Shown here: piece by piece, positions 8,905-17,276 of the stretch
How the letters are laid out: each line of letters begins with the position of its first letter
Position numbering within the stretch: position 1 is the stretch's first letter
Assembly: GCF_016862215.1 (NCBI RefSeq)
Contig: NZ_BOMN01000087.1
Span: forward strand, 186,001-250,000
DNA from: Winogradskya humida
GTDB lineage: Bacteria; Actinomycetota; Actinomycetes; Mycobacteriales; Micromonosporaceae
Length of the DNA stretch: 64,000 bases
Direction of reading: 5' to 3'
Notes under the pieces: generated by a model
Told to the model about the DNA's origin: nothing
Databases searched by the model: none
What the model saw: the letters and a program-made list of their open reading frames with translations, nothing else
Translations under genes and position numbers: made by a program

Positions 8905-9070
8905 GCCCCGAACGTAGGGCGGCAATGTACGAGGACGGTAAGGGTGATGTCAGCATGCGGCCCGGGTTCGGGGACCATTTTCCGAATCCGGCGTGGCAAA
9001 CGTGTCGTGGAGCACTCTTTTGGCGGCGTCCATCCGCATCCACAGACGGCTACGGCGCCGAAAGGTGAGT

Positions 9071-11146
9071 ATGGCGTCAACTGTTGGTTCCGTTCTGCAC
9101 GAGGTAGGCCGTGCCGCGTCCGTGCTCGATGTGCTCCGTGACGACCGGGGCACCGCCTTGTGGCCGTACCCGGCGATGAGGCAGTTGGCGGCGGCGGTCG
9201 ACGGGGCCGACGAGCTGGCGGCTGTGGCAGCGGTGCACGGGATCGGTGCGGTCGATGACGACGAGGCGGACGCCGTGCTCTCGCGGCTCCTGTCACATCC
9301 GCGGACCTTTCTGCGCGAGCACGCGGCCTGGGTCCTGCGGTCCAGGCTGCCGCGGCTCGACGCGATCGACCGTCTCGCCGGCGTCACCGCCGGGGGTGGC
9401 TTCGCCGGCATGCTCGCCCAGCGGACCCTGGAGAGCTGGGGCGGCCCGGCGGGTGACCACATCGCCGCCGCACTCCTGCGGCTGCTGGCCGGGGCTCGCG
9501 ACCCGCAGGCCCGCGCGCGCCTGGTCGAGACCCTCGGCCTGGTCTCCGGTGACAGGGCAGGGGAGAGCGTCCGCTGGATCGCGCTCGACCCGGACGAGAG
9601 CCCGGCGGCCCGGGCCAGGGCCGTTGCCGCGCTGGGTGACCGGTACGGCGACCCGGCCGCGATGACGGCGATCGGCTCCCTCCTGGCGGCGGACGGTGAG
9701 CCCGGGGCAGCGGCCCGGCTGGCCGCCGTCGACCTCGGCATGGTGGCCGGTGCCGCCCCGGACGGTGACGAACCGGGCTTTCGGGTCGCTCAGCTGTTCC
9801 TGCACGCGGACATCGACCGGGAGCTGAGCCGCGCCGGTGCGGGCGACAACGGCGGCGTCGCCACCCTGCTGGTCCGGCTCGGGGACGCGCTTGCCGCCCG
9901 GCCCGGCGTGGGGCGGGTGCTGACCATCTCGCGGGGCACCGCGGAGCATGCGCTGACCACCCTCGGCAGCGGTGAGAAACACGTGCTCGCGGCCGTGCCC
10001 ATGCCGGGACCGGCGGTGAACGCGGTGAACGCCTGGCCGGCCCGGGTCGCCGTGCGGCGCGGCATCCGCCGCCTGCTGCGGGCCTACCGGGTGGACGCGA
10101 TCCACCTGCGGATGGCGGAGGTGGGCAGCCTGGCGGCGGCCGAGGTGGCAGCGGAGCTGAACCTCCCCGTCGTGTTCACCCTGGCGCCCGACCCGCACAC
10201 GACCATCGACGCTCTGGAACGCACGGGCGGCCTGCGCCGCGACAATTTCGGCGTGATCGACGAACGCGAGCACTACTGGTTCCGGGCGCGGCTGGTGCAA
10301 CGGCTCGCGACCGCGGCTGATCACGTCGTCCTCTTCCCCCGCCCAGAGGTGGCCAGGGACATCAAGGCGCTCACCGGCATCGACGTCGACGGCGAGGCAG
10401 GCCGGTTCAGCGTCGTCGCGGAGGGCATCGACCTGCAGGTCAGCCTCGCGGCGTCCGCCGGCTCGCCCGATCCGGGTGAGCTCGAGGCTCTCGTGGCGGC
10501 ACTGCCGCAGCACCGGCACGGCCTGCCGCTGGCCGTGAGCGTCGGCCGGCTGCACCGCGTCAAAGGTATGGCCACCCTGGTACAGGCCTGGGCCCGGGAG
10601 CCGGCGCTGCGCGAGCGGTGCAACCTGCTGATCGTCGGCGGGGACCTGACGGATCCGTCGCCGGACGAGCGCGAGCAGCTCGAGCTCATCGCCGGGGTTC
10701 TGCGGGAGCACCCGGAGGCCGCCGACGGGCTGATCATGCCCGGTCACCGCCCCCACGGCGTGGTGGCCCGCTGGCTCGCCGCCGCCTGTGCCGGCCGTGG
10801 ATCGCTGATCGGTTCCGGCAGCGTCTACGTGTGTGGCAGCCTGAAGGAGGAGTTCGGTCTCGCCCTGCTGGAAGCGCTCGCGGCCGGTCTGGTCGTGGTC
10901 GGCCCGGACGCCGGTGGACCGGCAACCTACATCGAGCACGGTGTCACCGGCGTGCTCGTCCGGGCCGGCGACCCGGCCGAGCTGGCTACCGCCTTCAGCG
11001 CCGCCCTGGAACTGGCAACCCTGCCCGCGGGTCCCCGAATCGAGCGGGCGCGCGAGCGGATCAGCGACGGATTGACCGTAGAGTCCATGGCAGCTGCCCT
11101 GACCGGCATCTATGCCTCGGTGACCGCTCAGGAGCCCCACTCATGA
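9071..11146 (+). CDS. HEAT-repeat/GT4 glycosyltransferase fusion
   Basis: A 691-residue fusion. Residues about 20-260 are Ala/Leu/Arg-rich paired helices typical of HEAT or PBS-lyase-like repeats (for example HPRTFLREHAAWVLRSRL). Residues about 280-680 form a GT-B glycosyltransferase of the sucrose-synthase-like GT4 kind: VSVGRLHRVKGMATLVQAWA, IVGGDLTDPS, and the donor-binding EEFGLALLEALAAGLVVVG. The substrate is unknown. ATG at 9071 follows AAAGGTGAG; an earlier in-frame ATG at 8993 lacks one. Its stop overlaps the next gene's ATG (ATGA), so the two glycosyltransferases are probably made together and act in one pathway. Confidence 0.85.
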   Translation: MASTVGSVLHEVGRAASVLDVLRDDRGTALWPYPAMRQLAAAVDGADELAAVAAVHGIGAVDDDEADAVLSRLLSHPRTFLREHAAWVLRSRLPRLDAIDRLAGVTAGGGFAGMLAQRTLESWGGPAGDHIAAALLRLLAGARDPQARARLVETLGLVSGDRAGESVRWIALDPDESPAARARAVAALGDRYGDPAAMTAIGSLLAADGEPGAAARLAAVDLGMVAGAAPDGDEPGFRVAQLFLHADIDRELSRAGAGDNGGVATLLVRLGDALAARPGVGRVLTISRGTAEHALTTLGSGEKHVLAAVPMPGPAVNAVNAWPARVAVRRGIRRLLRAYRVDAIHLRMAEVGSLAAAEVAAELNLPVVFTLAPDPHTTIDALERTGGLRRDNFGVIDEREHYWFRARLVQRLATAADHVVLFPRPEVARDIKALTGIDVDGEAGRFSVVAEGIDLQVSLAASAGSPDPGELEALVAALPQHRHGLPLAVSVGRLHRVKGMATLVQAWAREPALRERCNLLIVGGDLTDPSPDEREQLELIAGVLREHPEAADGLIMPGHRPHGVVARWLAAACAGRGSLIGSGSVYVCGSLKEEFGLALLEALAAGLVVVGPDAGGPATYIEHGVTGVLVRAGDPAELATAFSAALELATLPAGPRIERARERISDGLTVESMAAALTGIYASVTAQEPHS

Positions 11147-12435
11147 CCTTGCTGGTGATCAGCCCGGACTACGCCTCGCACCTGCTGCCGCTGGCGGCCC
11201 TGGCCACCGCGTGGCAGCGGGCCGGTGAACGGGTCGTGGTGGCGACCGGTCCGGCAACCGCGGCGCTGGCCGGTTCGTTCGGTTTCGAGCACACCGAGCT
11301 CTCGCTCGGCCGTGGCTCCAACCCGGGCGTGATCCGGGCCGAGCAGCAGCCGGCGGGTGAGGACGACGCGCTGCGCGGGTTCTTCGCGGCGACCTACCGC
11401 GGGATGGTCGAGACGTTGCGCTTCCAGGCCGAGGCACGCCGTAACGACCTGCTCTGGGAGCCGGTCGACCGGGCGCACGCGGTGCTGAAGGTGATCGAGC
11501 AGGTCCGGCCGGACCGGATCGTCGTCGATCATCTCGCCTTCAGCGCCCGGCTCGCCCTCGAGTCGGCTGCCATCCCGTACGTCGACGTCGTGCTCGGTCA
11601 TCCGTCGGCGCTGCCCGTCGGCGCCGAGGTCTACGGCTATCCGACGGCCTGGCCGGCCGCCTTCCACCCCGCTGAGGCCGAGCTCGCCGAGCTGCACCGG
11701 GTGTGCCGCACCGTGCGTGACGAGTTCACCGGTGAGTGGAACGCCGCACTGCACACCCTCGCGCCCGGTGCCACACCCGTGGTGGACGCGTTCACCGGAC
11801 ATGGCGACCTGGTGCTCTACAACTACCCGGCGGCGCTGCACGACTCGGCCCGTAGACAGCTGCCGGTGCCGCACGCCTTTCTCGGATCCGCGAGCCGCAC
11901 GGAAACGCCCGCGGCGGACGTGCGTTCCTGGATGGACGCCGGCGACCGGCCGTACGTCTATGTCAGTTTCGGCAGTTTCCTGTCGGCCCGGGCAGACGTG
12001 CTGAGCACTGTCATCACCGCGCTGGGCCGCACCGGCCTCCGGGTGGCCCTGGCGACCGGGTCGGCCCAGGGCCTGCCGCCCACCCCGGCCGACTGGCTCG
12101 TGGCCACCTACCTGCCGCAGACCGCGCTGCTGGACGGGGCGGCGCTGGCCGTCACCCATGCGGGCAACAACAGCGTCACCGAGGCCCTCACCGCGGGAGT
12201 GCCCATGCTCGCGCTCCCGTTCTCCACCGATCAGTTCGCGGGCGCGGCAGCGATCGAGACCGCCGGGGTCGGCGTCGCCCTGGACCCGAACGCCGCGACG
12301 GCGCACGACATCGCCGCCGCGGTGGAGCAGGCACTCGGCTGTGCACCGGCAGCCCGCGCGATCGGCGGGCAGCTGCGGGATGACCCCGGGCCCGGCCTGG
12401 CGTACACACTGGCTCATGACCACCCGCCGCGGTGA
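11143..12435 (+). CDS. GT1-family (macrolide/UDP-glycosyl type) glycosyltransferase
   Basis: A 430-residue cytoplasmic glycosyltransferase. The N-terminal half has the acceptor-side pattern SPDYASHLLPLAALATAWQRAGE typical of the MGT/UGT family, and the C-terminal half the nucleotide-sugar pattern YVYVSFGSF, then VTHAGNNSVTEALTAGVPMLALP and STDQFAGA. These families move sugars onto small molecules, lipids or other sugars. Acceptor and donor cannot be told from sequence. ATG overlaps the stop of the HEAT-GT4 gene. The sigma-factor gene follows after 36 bases and may be a separate unit. Confidence 0.87.
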   Translation: MTLLVISPDYASHLLPLAALATAWQRAGERVVVATGPATAALAGSFGFEHTELSLGRGSNPGVIRAEQQPAGEDDALRGFFAATYRGMVETLRFQAEARRNDLLWEPVDRAHAVLKVIEQVRPDRIVVDHLAFSARLALESAAIPYVDVVLGHPSALPVGAEVYGYPTAWPAAFHPAEAELAELHRVCRTVRDEFTGEWNAALHTLAPGATPVVDAFTGHGDLVLYNYPAALHDSARRQLPVPHAFLGSASRTETPAADVRSWMDAGDRPYVYVSFGSFLSARADVLSTVITALGRTGLRVALATGSAQGLPPTPADWLVATYLPQTALLDGAALAVTHAGNNSVTEALTAGVPMLALPFSTDQFAGAAAIETAGVGVALDPNAATAHDIAAAVEQALGCAPAARAIGGQLRDDPGPGLAYTLAHDHPPR

Positions 12436-12471
12436 GGAACCACGGAGGATTCAGGTGCGGAAGGGAGGTCG

Positions 12472-13050
12472 ATGAACTCCGACGACGAACTCGCCGGGCA
12501 ACTGCGGGGCGGAGACGAGAAGGCACTGCGTGCGGCGTACGACCTGTACGGCGCCGCCGTGCTCTATCTGGCTCAGCGTCTGCTGGGCAACCGGGCCGAC
12601 GCCGAGGACGTCACGCAGCTGACGTTCGTCGCGGCCTGGACCGGGCGGGACACGTTCGACCCCGCGCGTGGCAGCCTGCTCGGCTGGTTGCTCGGGATCG
12701 CCCGGCGCAAGGCCGTCGACCGGCTGCGCTCGGCCGCACGCAGTGACCGGATCGCGGAGACGATACTCGCCCAGCTGCCCCTGGCGGAGCCGCCCGAGAC
12801 GCCCGACCGTATCGTCGACCGGCTGATCGTGGCGGACGAACTGGGCCGGCTGCCGGAGGACCAGCGCCGCACCCTGGAACTGGCGTTCTTCGACGATCTG
12901 ACCCACCCCCAGATAGCCGCTGTCACGGGGTTGCCCCTCGGGACGGTGAAGAGCCATATCCGGCGCGGAATGGCCAACCTGCGACGACGGTGGGAGGTGG
13001 ACGGTGGAACATCTGGATCCCGATCGGCTGGTCCTACTCGCGCTCTCTGA
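12472..13050 (+). CDS. sigK: ECF RNA polymerase sigma factor (SigK-like)
   Basis: A 192-residue ECF sigma factor. Region 2 covers about 25-95 (LLGNRADAEDVTQLTFVAAW, then RGSLLGWLLGIARRKAVDRLR), and region 4 covers about 125-180 with the helix-turn-helix LTHPQIAAVTGLPLGTVKSHIRRGM. ATG follows GGGAGG closely. The downstream gene, overlapping by 47 bases, encodes a zinc-type RskA-like anti-sigma factor, and a fasciclin gene follows. The same trio logic (SigK, RskA, FAS1-domain MPT70/83 targets) is known in mycobacteria, which is why I assign SigK-like; orthology is not proven. Confidence 0.87.
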   Translation: MNSDDELAGQLRGGDEKALRAAYDLYGAAVLYLAQRLLGNRADAEDVTQLTFVAAWTGRDTFDPARGSLLGWLLGIARRKAVDRLRSAARSDRIAETILAQLPLAEPPETPDRIVDRLIVADELGRLPEDQRRTLELAFFDDLTHPQIAAVTGLPLGTVKSHIRRGMANLRRRWEVDGGTSGSRSAGPTRAL

Positions 13051-13732
13051 GGACCGGGGCGAGCCGGGCGAATCGATGCATCTCGCCGTGTGCGCCGGCT
13101 GCCGCAGCGACCTCGAGAGCCTGCACCATGTCGCCACTCTCGCCGCCGAGGGCAAGTCGCTGGGCGAGCAGCCCGCCCCGCCGGACCGGGTGTGGCAGGC
13201 GATCGAGGCCCAGATCGCGCAGCCGGACCGGCCGGTACGGATACCCGATCAGCCCGGCGGCAACCTCGGATACCAGCGGGCGGTCCGACGCCGGCCGCGC
13301 CGGCTGCTCGCGCCGGTGCTCGCGGCTGCCGCGGCGGCAGTGCTGGCGGTGGCGGGCACGCTGACGGTGACACGGACGGCGGATCGGCAACCGGCCGAGC
13401 ACGTCGCCGCCCATGCCACGCTGAGCCCGCTGCCGGAGGTGCCACCCGCCGCGCACGGCACCGCTACCGTGCTGGCCGACGGCACGATCGAGATCGACAC
13501 CCGCGATCTGCCGCTGACCACCGGCTTCCACGAGGTGTGGCTGATCGACCCGGCCGACACCACCAGGATGGTGGCGCTCGGCAACCTCTCCCAGGACCAG
13601 GACGCGCTCCTGCCGGTGCCGCCCGGTGTGGATCTGAACCGCTACCGGCTGGTCGACGTCTCCGACGAACCGCACGACGGCGACGCGGCCCACTCCGGGC
13701 ACAGCCTGCTGCGCGGAACTCTGACGTCCTGA
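13004..13732 (+). CDS. rskA: Membrane anti-sigma factor, RskA-like
   Basis: A 242-residue anti-sigma factor. The cytoplasmic N-terminus has the zinc motif H26-x3-C30-x2-C33 (MHLAVCAGC). One membrane helix lies near residues 99-120 (LLAPVLAAAAAAVLAVAG). The extracellular part matches the RskA domain: GTATVLADGTIEIDTRDLP, HEVWLIDPADTTRMVALG and a GHSLLRGTL ending. It should hold the sigma factor inactive until proteolysis. GTG at 13004 has GGGAGG upstream and lies within the sigma gene, so translation is coupled. Confidence 0.88.
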   Translation: MEHLDPDRLVLLALSEDRGEPGESMHLAVCAGCRSDLESLHHVATLAAEGKSLGEQPAPPDRVWQAIEAQIAQPDRPVRIPDQPGGNLGYQRAVRRRPRRLLAPVLAAAAAAVLAVAGTLTVTRTADRQPAEHVAAHATLSPLPEVPPAAHGTATVLADGTIEIDTRDLPLTTGFHEVWLIDPADTTRMVALGNLSQDQDALLPVPPGVDLNRYRLVDVSDEPHDGDAAHSGHSLLRGTLTS

Positions 13733-13761
13733 GTGCATCCGCACGGCCGGTCCCCGGCGAA

Positions 13762-13794
13762 GTACGGGGTGGTGGGGCTCCCTCCACCCCGTAC
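13762..13794 (+). promoter_or_regulatory. Intercistronic hairpin before fasciclin gene
   Basis: Perfect 11-base inverted repeat GTACGGGGTGG / CCACCCCGTAC with an 11-base loop, ending 15 bases before the fasciclin ATG and just ahead of its AGAGGAA ribosome site. No T-run follows. It may attenuate read-through or act as an mRNA stabiliser separating low anti-sigma expression from higher fasciclin expression. Confidence 0.55.
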
Positions 13795-13809
13795 CGAGAG
13801 GAACGTCCT

Positions 13810-14451
13810 ATGAGGTTCACCCGCGCGGCCGCTGTTGTGGCCGCCGCCGTTGTCGCTGTGCCCCTGGTCGCGGGCCCGGCCGCCGCGACCGGCAAGTCCA
13901 AGCCGCTCGGCACCAGGTCACTGGCCGCGGTGCTGACCGCCGACAAGAGCGGATTCGACCGCAACGGCCGGGACTACGACATCCTGACAGCGGCGGTGCT
14001 CGCCGTGCTCAAGGCCAAACCGGGTAGTCCCGTCGGCGTCCTGACCGACGGCACGACCGCGCTGACAGCCTTCCTTCCCAGCGACACGGCGTTCGAGAAG
14101 CTCGTCGCCGACATCCAGCACAGCAAGCGCCTGCCGAGCGAGAAGGCGGCGTTCACCGCGGTGGCCGGACTCGGCATCGACACCGTCGAGTCGGTGCTGC
14201 TCTACCACGTCGTCCCGGGCGCCACCATCACCCGCACGGCAGCGCTCAAGTCCGACGGCGCCCGCCTGACGACCGCCGCCGGTTCCACCGTCAAGGTGGA
14301 CGTCTACGGATATTGCTGGAAGAGCGTCAAACTGATCGACGCCGACCGCAGCGATCGTGATCCCCGCATCAACAAGTTCGACCTCAACAAGGGCAACCGG
14401 CAGATCGCGCACGGCATCGACGGGGTGCTGCGCCCGATCGACCTGCCCTGA
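13810..14451 (+). CDS. Secreted fasciclin (FAS1) domain protein
   Basis: A 213-residue exported protein with one FAS1 domain, a fold used for adhesion or surface interaction. Residues 1-27 are a signal peptide (AAAVVAAAVVAVPLVAG, cleavage near AAA). FAS1 signatures are the ALTAFLPSDTAFEKL block, VESVLLYHVVPGATITRTAAL, and a C-terminal HGIDGVLRPIDLP. It is the likely output gene of the adjacent sigma/anti-sigma pair by analogy to mycobacterial SigK control of MPT70 and MPT83. A strong terminator follows. Confidence 0.9.
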   Translation: MRFTRAAAVVAAAVVAVPLVAGPAAATGKSKPLGTRSLAAVLTADKSGFDRNGRDYDILTAAVLAVLKAKPGSPVGVLTDGTTALTAFLPSDTAFEKLVADIQHSKRLPSEKAAFTAVAGLGIDTVESVLLYHVVPGATITRTAALKSDGARLTTAAGSTVKVDVYGYCWKSVKLIDADRSDRDPRINKFDLNKGNRQIAHGIDGVLRPIDLP

Positions 14452-14462
14452 TGTAGCGGGCA

Positions 14463-14505
14463 CCGGTGCGATGTGGTGGCCGGGACCACCGCCACATCGC
14501 ACCGG
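14463..14505. terminator. Strong hairpin terminator
   Basis: A perfect 14-base stem (CCGGTGCGATGTGG / CCACATCGCACCGG), extended inward by further pairing, lies 12 bases after the fasciclin stop. No U-tract is present, as is common in high-GC actinomycetes. Confidence 0.75.
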
Positions 14506-14581
14506 CCGGGATCGATGGTGACGGCGGCGGGAATGACCTGTACTCTTCGCCGGGCTCCCGGACCGGAAGGTTTCTCACGTC

Positions 14582-15100
14582 GTGCGCGCGTTGTTCGTGA
14601 TCGCTGTCGCTGTGCTGGCAGGTTTTGTCCTCAGTCCTCTGATGCGAGCCGACGCGGGCTGTACACCCGCACCCGCGGCGTCCGCCCCGTCGTCCGCTCT
14701 GGACGGATGGAGCAAGGAGCAGATCGCCAACGCGCGGCTCATCGTCACCATCGGTGATGAGCGTGGCATCCCCGTCGAGGGGCAGGTCATCGCGGTCGCC
14801 ACCGCTCTGCAGGAGTCGAGCCTGCGCAATCTGCGCGGCGGTGACCGGGACTCCGTGGGGCTGTTCCAGCAGCGGACCAGCCAGGGCTGGGGGACACCCC
14901 GGCAGCTCGCCGACCCGGCGTACCAGACCCGGAAGTTCTACACCAAACTGCTCACTGTCGACGGATGGCAGGACATGCGGCTCACCGACGCCGCTCAGGC
15001 GGTGCAGATCTCAGGGCGCCCCGAGGCGTACGCGAAGCATGCCCCCGCTGCCACCCGCCTGGTCGGCGCGCTGAGCGCCCGGGCCTCCTGCGCGCACTGA
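14582..15100 (+). CDS. Exported lysozyme-like protein
   Basis: A 172-residue protein with an N-terminal hydrophobic signal or anchor (ALFVIAVAVLAGFVLSPL) and then a lysozyme-like helical domain. The block GQVIAVATALQESSLRN carries the likely catalytic Glu (E78), followed by DSVGLFQQRTSQGWGT and KFYTKLLTVDGW, a pattern recurrent in actinomycete proteins often labelled peptidoglycan-binding or lytic transglycosylase-like. Muralytic activity is inferred. GTG is preceded by GGAAGG. The stop abuts the stop of the convergent gene at 15101 with no spacer. Confidence 0.75.
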   Translation: MRALFVIAVAVLAGFVLSPLMRADAGCTPAPAASAPSSALDGWSKEQIANARLIVTIGDERGIPVEGQVIAVATALQESSLRNLRGGDRDSVGLFQQRTSQGWGTPRQLADPAYQTRKFYTKLLTVDGWQDMRLTDAAQAVQISGRPEAYAKHAPAATRLVGALSARASCAH

Positions 15101-15463
15101 TTACTTGATCTCGTTGTTCCACATGCGCAGGACCGCGCACCTGCCGTCGTCGTCGAGGGTGACGACCCACAGGTTGTCGAAGTTGCCGAGCTCGCGATAG
15201 GCGCCGACGCCCTTGACGGCGAACGTGTCGCCGTTGATGGTGAGCAGTTCCCAGTCGAAGGTCCAGCCGCCCTGCTGCCAGTCCTCGCGGGCCTGCCAGC
15301 CGCGGACGATCGCTTCCAGACCGATCCAGGCTGTCTCGTACGGCCACTCGTGCGACTCGCCGTCCTCGGCGAAGATGGCGGCGATGTCCTCCGGGTCGGT
15401 GCTCTTCCAGGCCTTGACGTATCCGGCGACCCAGTTCGCTGCCTGCTTCTCGGTGATCTTCAT
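15101..15463 (-). CDS. SnoaL/NTF2-like small protein
   Basis: A 120-residue single-domain protein with the NTF2-like pattern: helix WVAGYVKAWKSTDPEDIAAIF, EDGESHEWPYETAWIGLEAIVRGW, and a beta-rich C-terminus ending LWVVTLDDDGRCAVLRMWN. Members range from catalysts to small-ligand binding subunits; nothing here identifies the ligand. The ATG has GAGG about ten bases before it. It follows an aldo/keto reductase gene but a strong hairpin separates them. Confidence 0.75.
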   Translation of the reverse strand: MKITEKQAANWVAGYVKAWKSTDPEDIAAIFAEDGESHEWPYETAWIGLEAIVRGWQAREDWQQGGWTFDWELLTINGDTFAVKGVGAYRELGNFDNLWVVTLDDDGRCAVLRMWNNEIK

Positions 15464-15503
15464 GCGATGAGCCTCGCGCTGATGCGGTGAACGGAGAAGG
15501 TTG

Positions 15504-15536
15504 CCTCTTCCTGGGTGTGGGACACCCAGGAAGAGG
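15504..15536. terminator. Perfect 15-bp hairpin terminator
   Basis: CCTCTTCCTGGGTGT and its exact complement flank a three-base GGG loop, directly after the reverse-strand aldo/keto reductase. Its core (TCCTGGGTG / CACCCAGGA) recurs at 18172-18200 after another reverse-strand oxidoreductase gene. Confidence 0.8.
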
Positions 15537-15548
15537 TCGGCCGAGGGG

Positions 15549-16604
15549 TTATGCGACGGGCACGACCGGGTTGACGAACCGGCTCGCGTCGCCGCCCAGG
15601 AGGTGCTCGTGCAGCATGGTGTTGATGCCGTGCGGGACGCCCGCCTCGACCGCGCTGACCTCGTCGAGCCGGGTGTACTGCCCGTCGGTGAGGGTCACCT
15701 CGAGCGCGCCGAGGTATTCGTCGAGCTGATGGAGCGTCCGCGGGCCGACGACCGGCACGATGGTCGCGGCTGACCGGGTGCCGCGTTCGCGCAGCCAGGC
15801 CATGGACACCTGGGCCGCGCTAGCGCCGGTCTCCTGCGCGATCGCCAGGACCGCGTCGATGACGGCCGTCCGCTGGTCCGTGGACTCCGGCGTCACGAAG
15901 CGGCTGGGGTCGGTCGCCCGGCCCTCGCCGCCGGTGCGGTATTTGCCCGTCAGCAGGCCCCCGGCGAGCGGGGACCACAGGTTCACACCAAGCCCGAGCG
16001 CCTCGGCCATCGGCAGCAGCTCGCGGTCGGCGGAGCGTTCGATCAGGCTGTATTCCGTCTGGATGCCGACGATCGGTGCCCAGCCACGCAGGTCCGCCAG
16101 CATCGTCGCCGCGGACACCTGCCACGCGGGGAAGTTCGACAGCGCGACGTGGTGGATCTTTCCGGAGCGCACCAGGTCGTCCATGCCGCGGACGATCTCG
16201 TCGATCGGCGTTACGCCGTCGGCGAAGTGGACGAACAGCAGATCCAGGTGTTCGGTACGCAGCCGCTTCAGGCTCGCCTCGACCGACGCGACGAGGTTCT
16301 TGCGCCCACCGCCGGTCAGGGAGACGTGCGGTTGCGCACCATCGCTCGCGGCGTACTTGGTGGAGACGACGAAGTGATCGCGATCCGTGCTGATCAGGTC
16401 GCCGAGGATCGATTCTGACTCGCCCGCCTGGTACATGCCCGCGGTGTCCAGCAGTGTGCCGCCGGCCTCGGCGAACCGGTCGAAGATCTTGCGGGCGTCG
16501 TCGGGGCCCGTGCCGCTGGCCCAGGCCGTTCCGAAGTTCCCGGTGCCCAGTGCGTATTCGGAGACCCGCAGGCCTGTCCGTCGTCCGAAGGTGGTGTAGC
16601 GCAC
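15549..16604 (-). CDS. Aldo/keto reductase
   Basis: A 351-residue NADP-dependent aldo/keto reductase, TIM-barrel fold, cytoplasmic. The start FGRRTGLRVSEYALGTGNFG, the catalytic Tyr in DTAGMYQAGES, Lys in VVSTKYA, and His in LLFVHFADG match the family tetrad, with LWSPLAGGLLTGKYR late in the barrel. GTG at 16604 has AGGAG at proper distance. The paralogue at 30030 has the same opening residues. It is divergent from a TetR gene with twin repeats between, so that TetR probably represses it. Substrate unknown. Confidence 0.9.
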   Translation of the reverse strand: MRYTTFGRRTGLRVSEYALGTGNFGTAWASGTGPDDARKIFDRFAEAGGTLLDTAGMYQAGESESILGDLISTDRDHFVVSTKYAASDGAQPHVSLTGGGRKNLVASVEASLKRLRTEHLDLLFVHFADGVTPIDEIVRGMDDLVRSGKIHHVALSNFPAWQVSAATMLADLRGWAPIVGIQTEYSLIERSADRELLPMAEALGLGVNLWSPLAGGLLTGKYRTGGEGRATDPSRFVTPESTDQRTAVIDAVLAIAQETGASAAQVSMAWLRERGTRSAATIVPVVGPRTLHQLDEYLGALEVTLTDGQYTRLDEVSAVEAGVPHGINTMLHEHLLGGDASRFVNPVVPVA

Positions 16605-16617
16605 GACCCGCTCCTAA

Positions 16618-16673
16618 AAGTAAGACGATCGACTTGGTTTGGAGGCTAGCACCACAAGTAAGTCGATCGGTAC
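16618..16673. promoter_or_regulatory. Twin AAGTAAG(A/T)CGATCG boxes, TetR operator candidate
   Basis: Two direct copies of AAGTAAGNCGATCG start at 16618 and 16656, 38 bp apart. The first continues to GACTT, forming an imperfect palindrome around CGATCG. Both lie in the 78-bp space between the divergent reductase and TetR genes. Confidence 0.65.
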
Positions 16674-16682
16674 CCTGGTGGC

Positions 16683-17276
16683 ATGACCACTGCACCGAGG
16701 GCGCGGCACGCCCAGGGCGGACGCGGAGCGCGGGAGCGGATCCTCGAGGCCGCAGCCGACCTCTTCTACGGCAACGGCGTCAACGCGACCGGGCTCGCCG
16801 AGCTCGCCGAGGCGGCCCACGTCTCCAAGCGCACGCTCTACCAGCACTTCCGCACCAAGGACGAGCTGGTCGAGGCCTGCCTGCGGCGTTTTCAGGACGA
16901 CCAGGTCCTCGGCAACGAGCTGGCCCTCGAGCGCACCGACCTGCCCCCGGTGGAACGGCTGCTGGCGCTGTTCGTGCCGCCGAACGGCGATCTCCCGCTG
17001 CGCGGCTGCCTGTTCAGCAACACCGCCGTCGAGATCGCGGACACCGAGCACCCGGTCCGGGTCTTCGTCGCGGACCACAAACGGGACTTCGCGGCCCGCG
17101 CCGCTGCGATCGCAGGCGAGGCCGGCGCCGCCGACCCCAAGGCCCTGGCCGATCAGTTGGCCATCCTGTTCGACGGCGCGAGCGCCCGGGCGGCCGCTCT
17201 CAACGACATCGCACCGTACGCCCAGGCGCGCACCGCCGCGGCCACACTGATCACCCACGCGATCCCCAAGCCGTAG
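16683..17276 (+). CDS. TetR/AcrR-family repressor
   Basis: A 197-residue regulator. The helix-turn-helix is within residues 15-62 (RERILEAAADLFYGNGVNATGL, then AHVSKRTLYQHFRTKDELVEA). The ligand domain contains GCLFSNTAVEIAD, a pattern of the YcdC/TetR_C subset tied to small-molecule or stress reductases. Twin boxes just upstream are its likely operator, shared with the divergent aldo/keto reductase. Its 3' end overlaps that of a convergent short-chain dehydrogenase by 26 bases. Confidence 0.88.
   Translation: MTTAPRARHAQGGRGARERILEAAADLFYGNGVNATGLAELAEAAHVSKRTLYQHFRTKDELVEACLRRFQDDQVLGNELALERTDLPPVERLLALFVPPNGDLPLRGCLFSNTAVEIADTEHPVRVFVADHKRDFAARAAAIAGEAGAADPKALADQLAILFDGASARAAALNDIAPYAQARTAAATLITHAIPKP

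Noticed and set aside
8993..9070. N-terminal extension of the HEAT-GT4 gene
   Set aside because: The upstream ATG lacks a ribosome site, while ATG 9071 has AAAGGTGAG directly before it.
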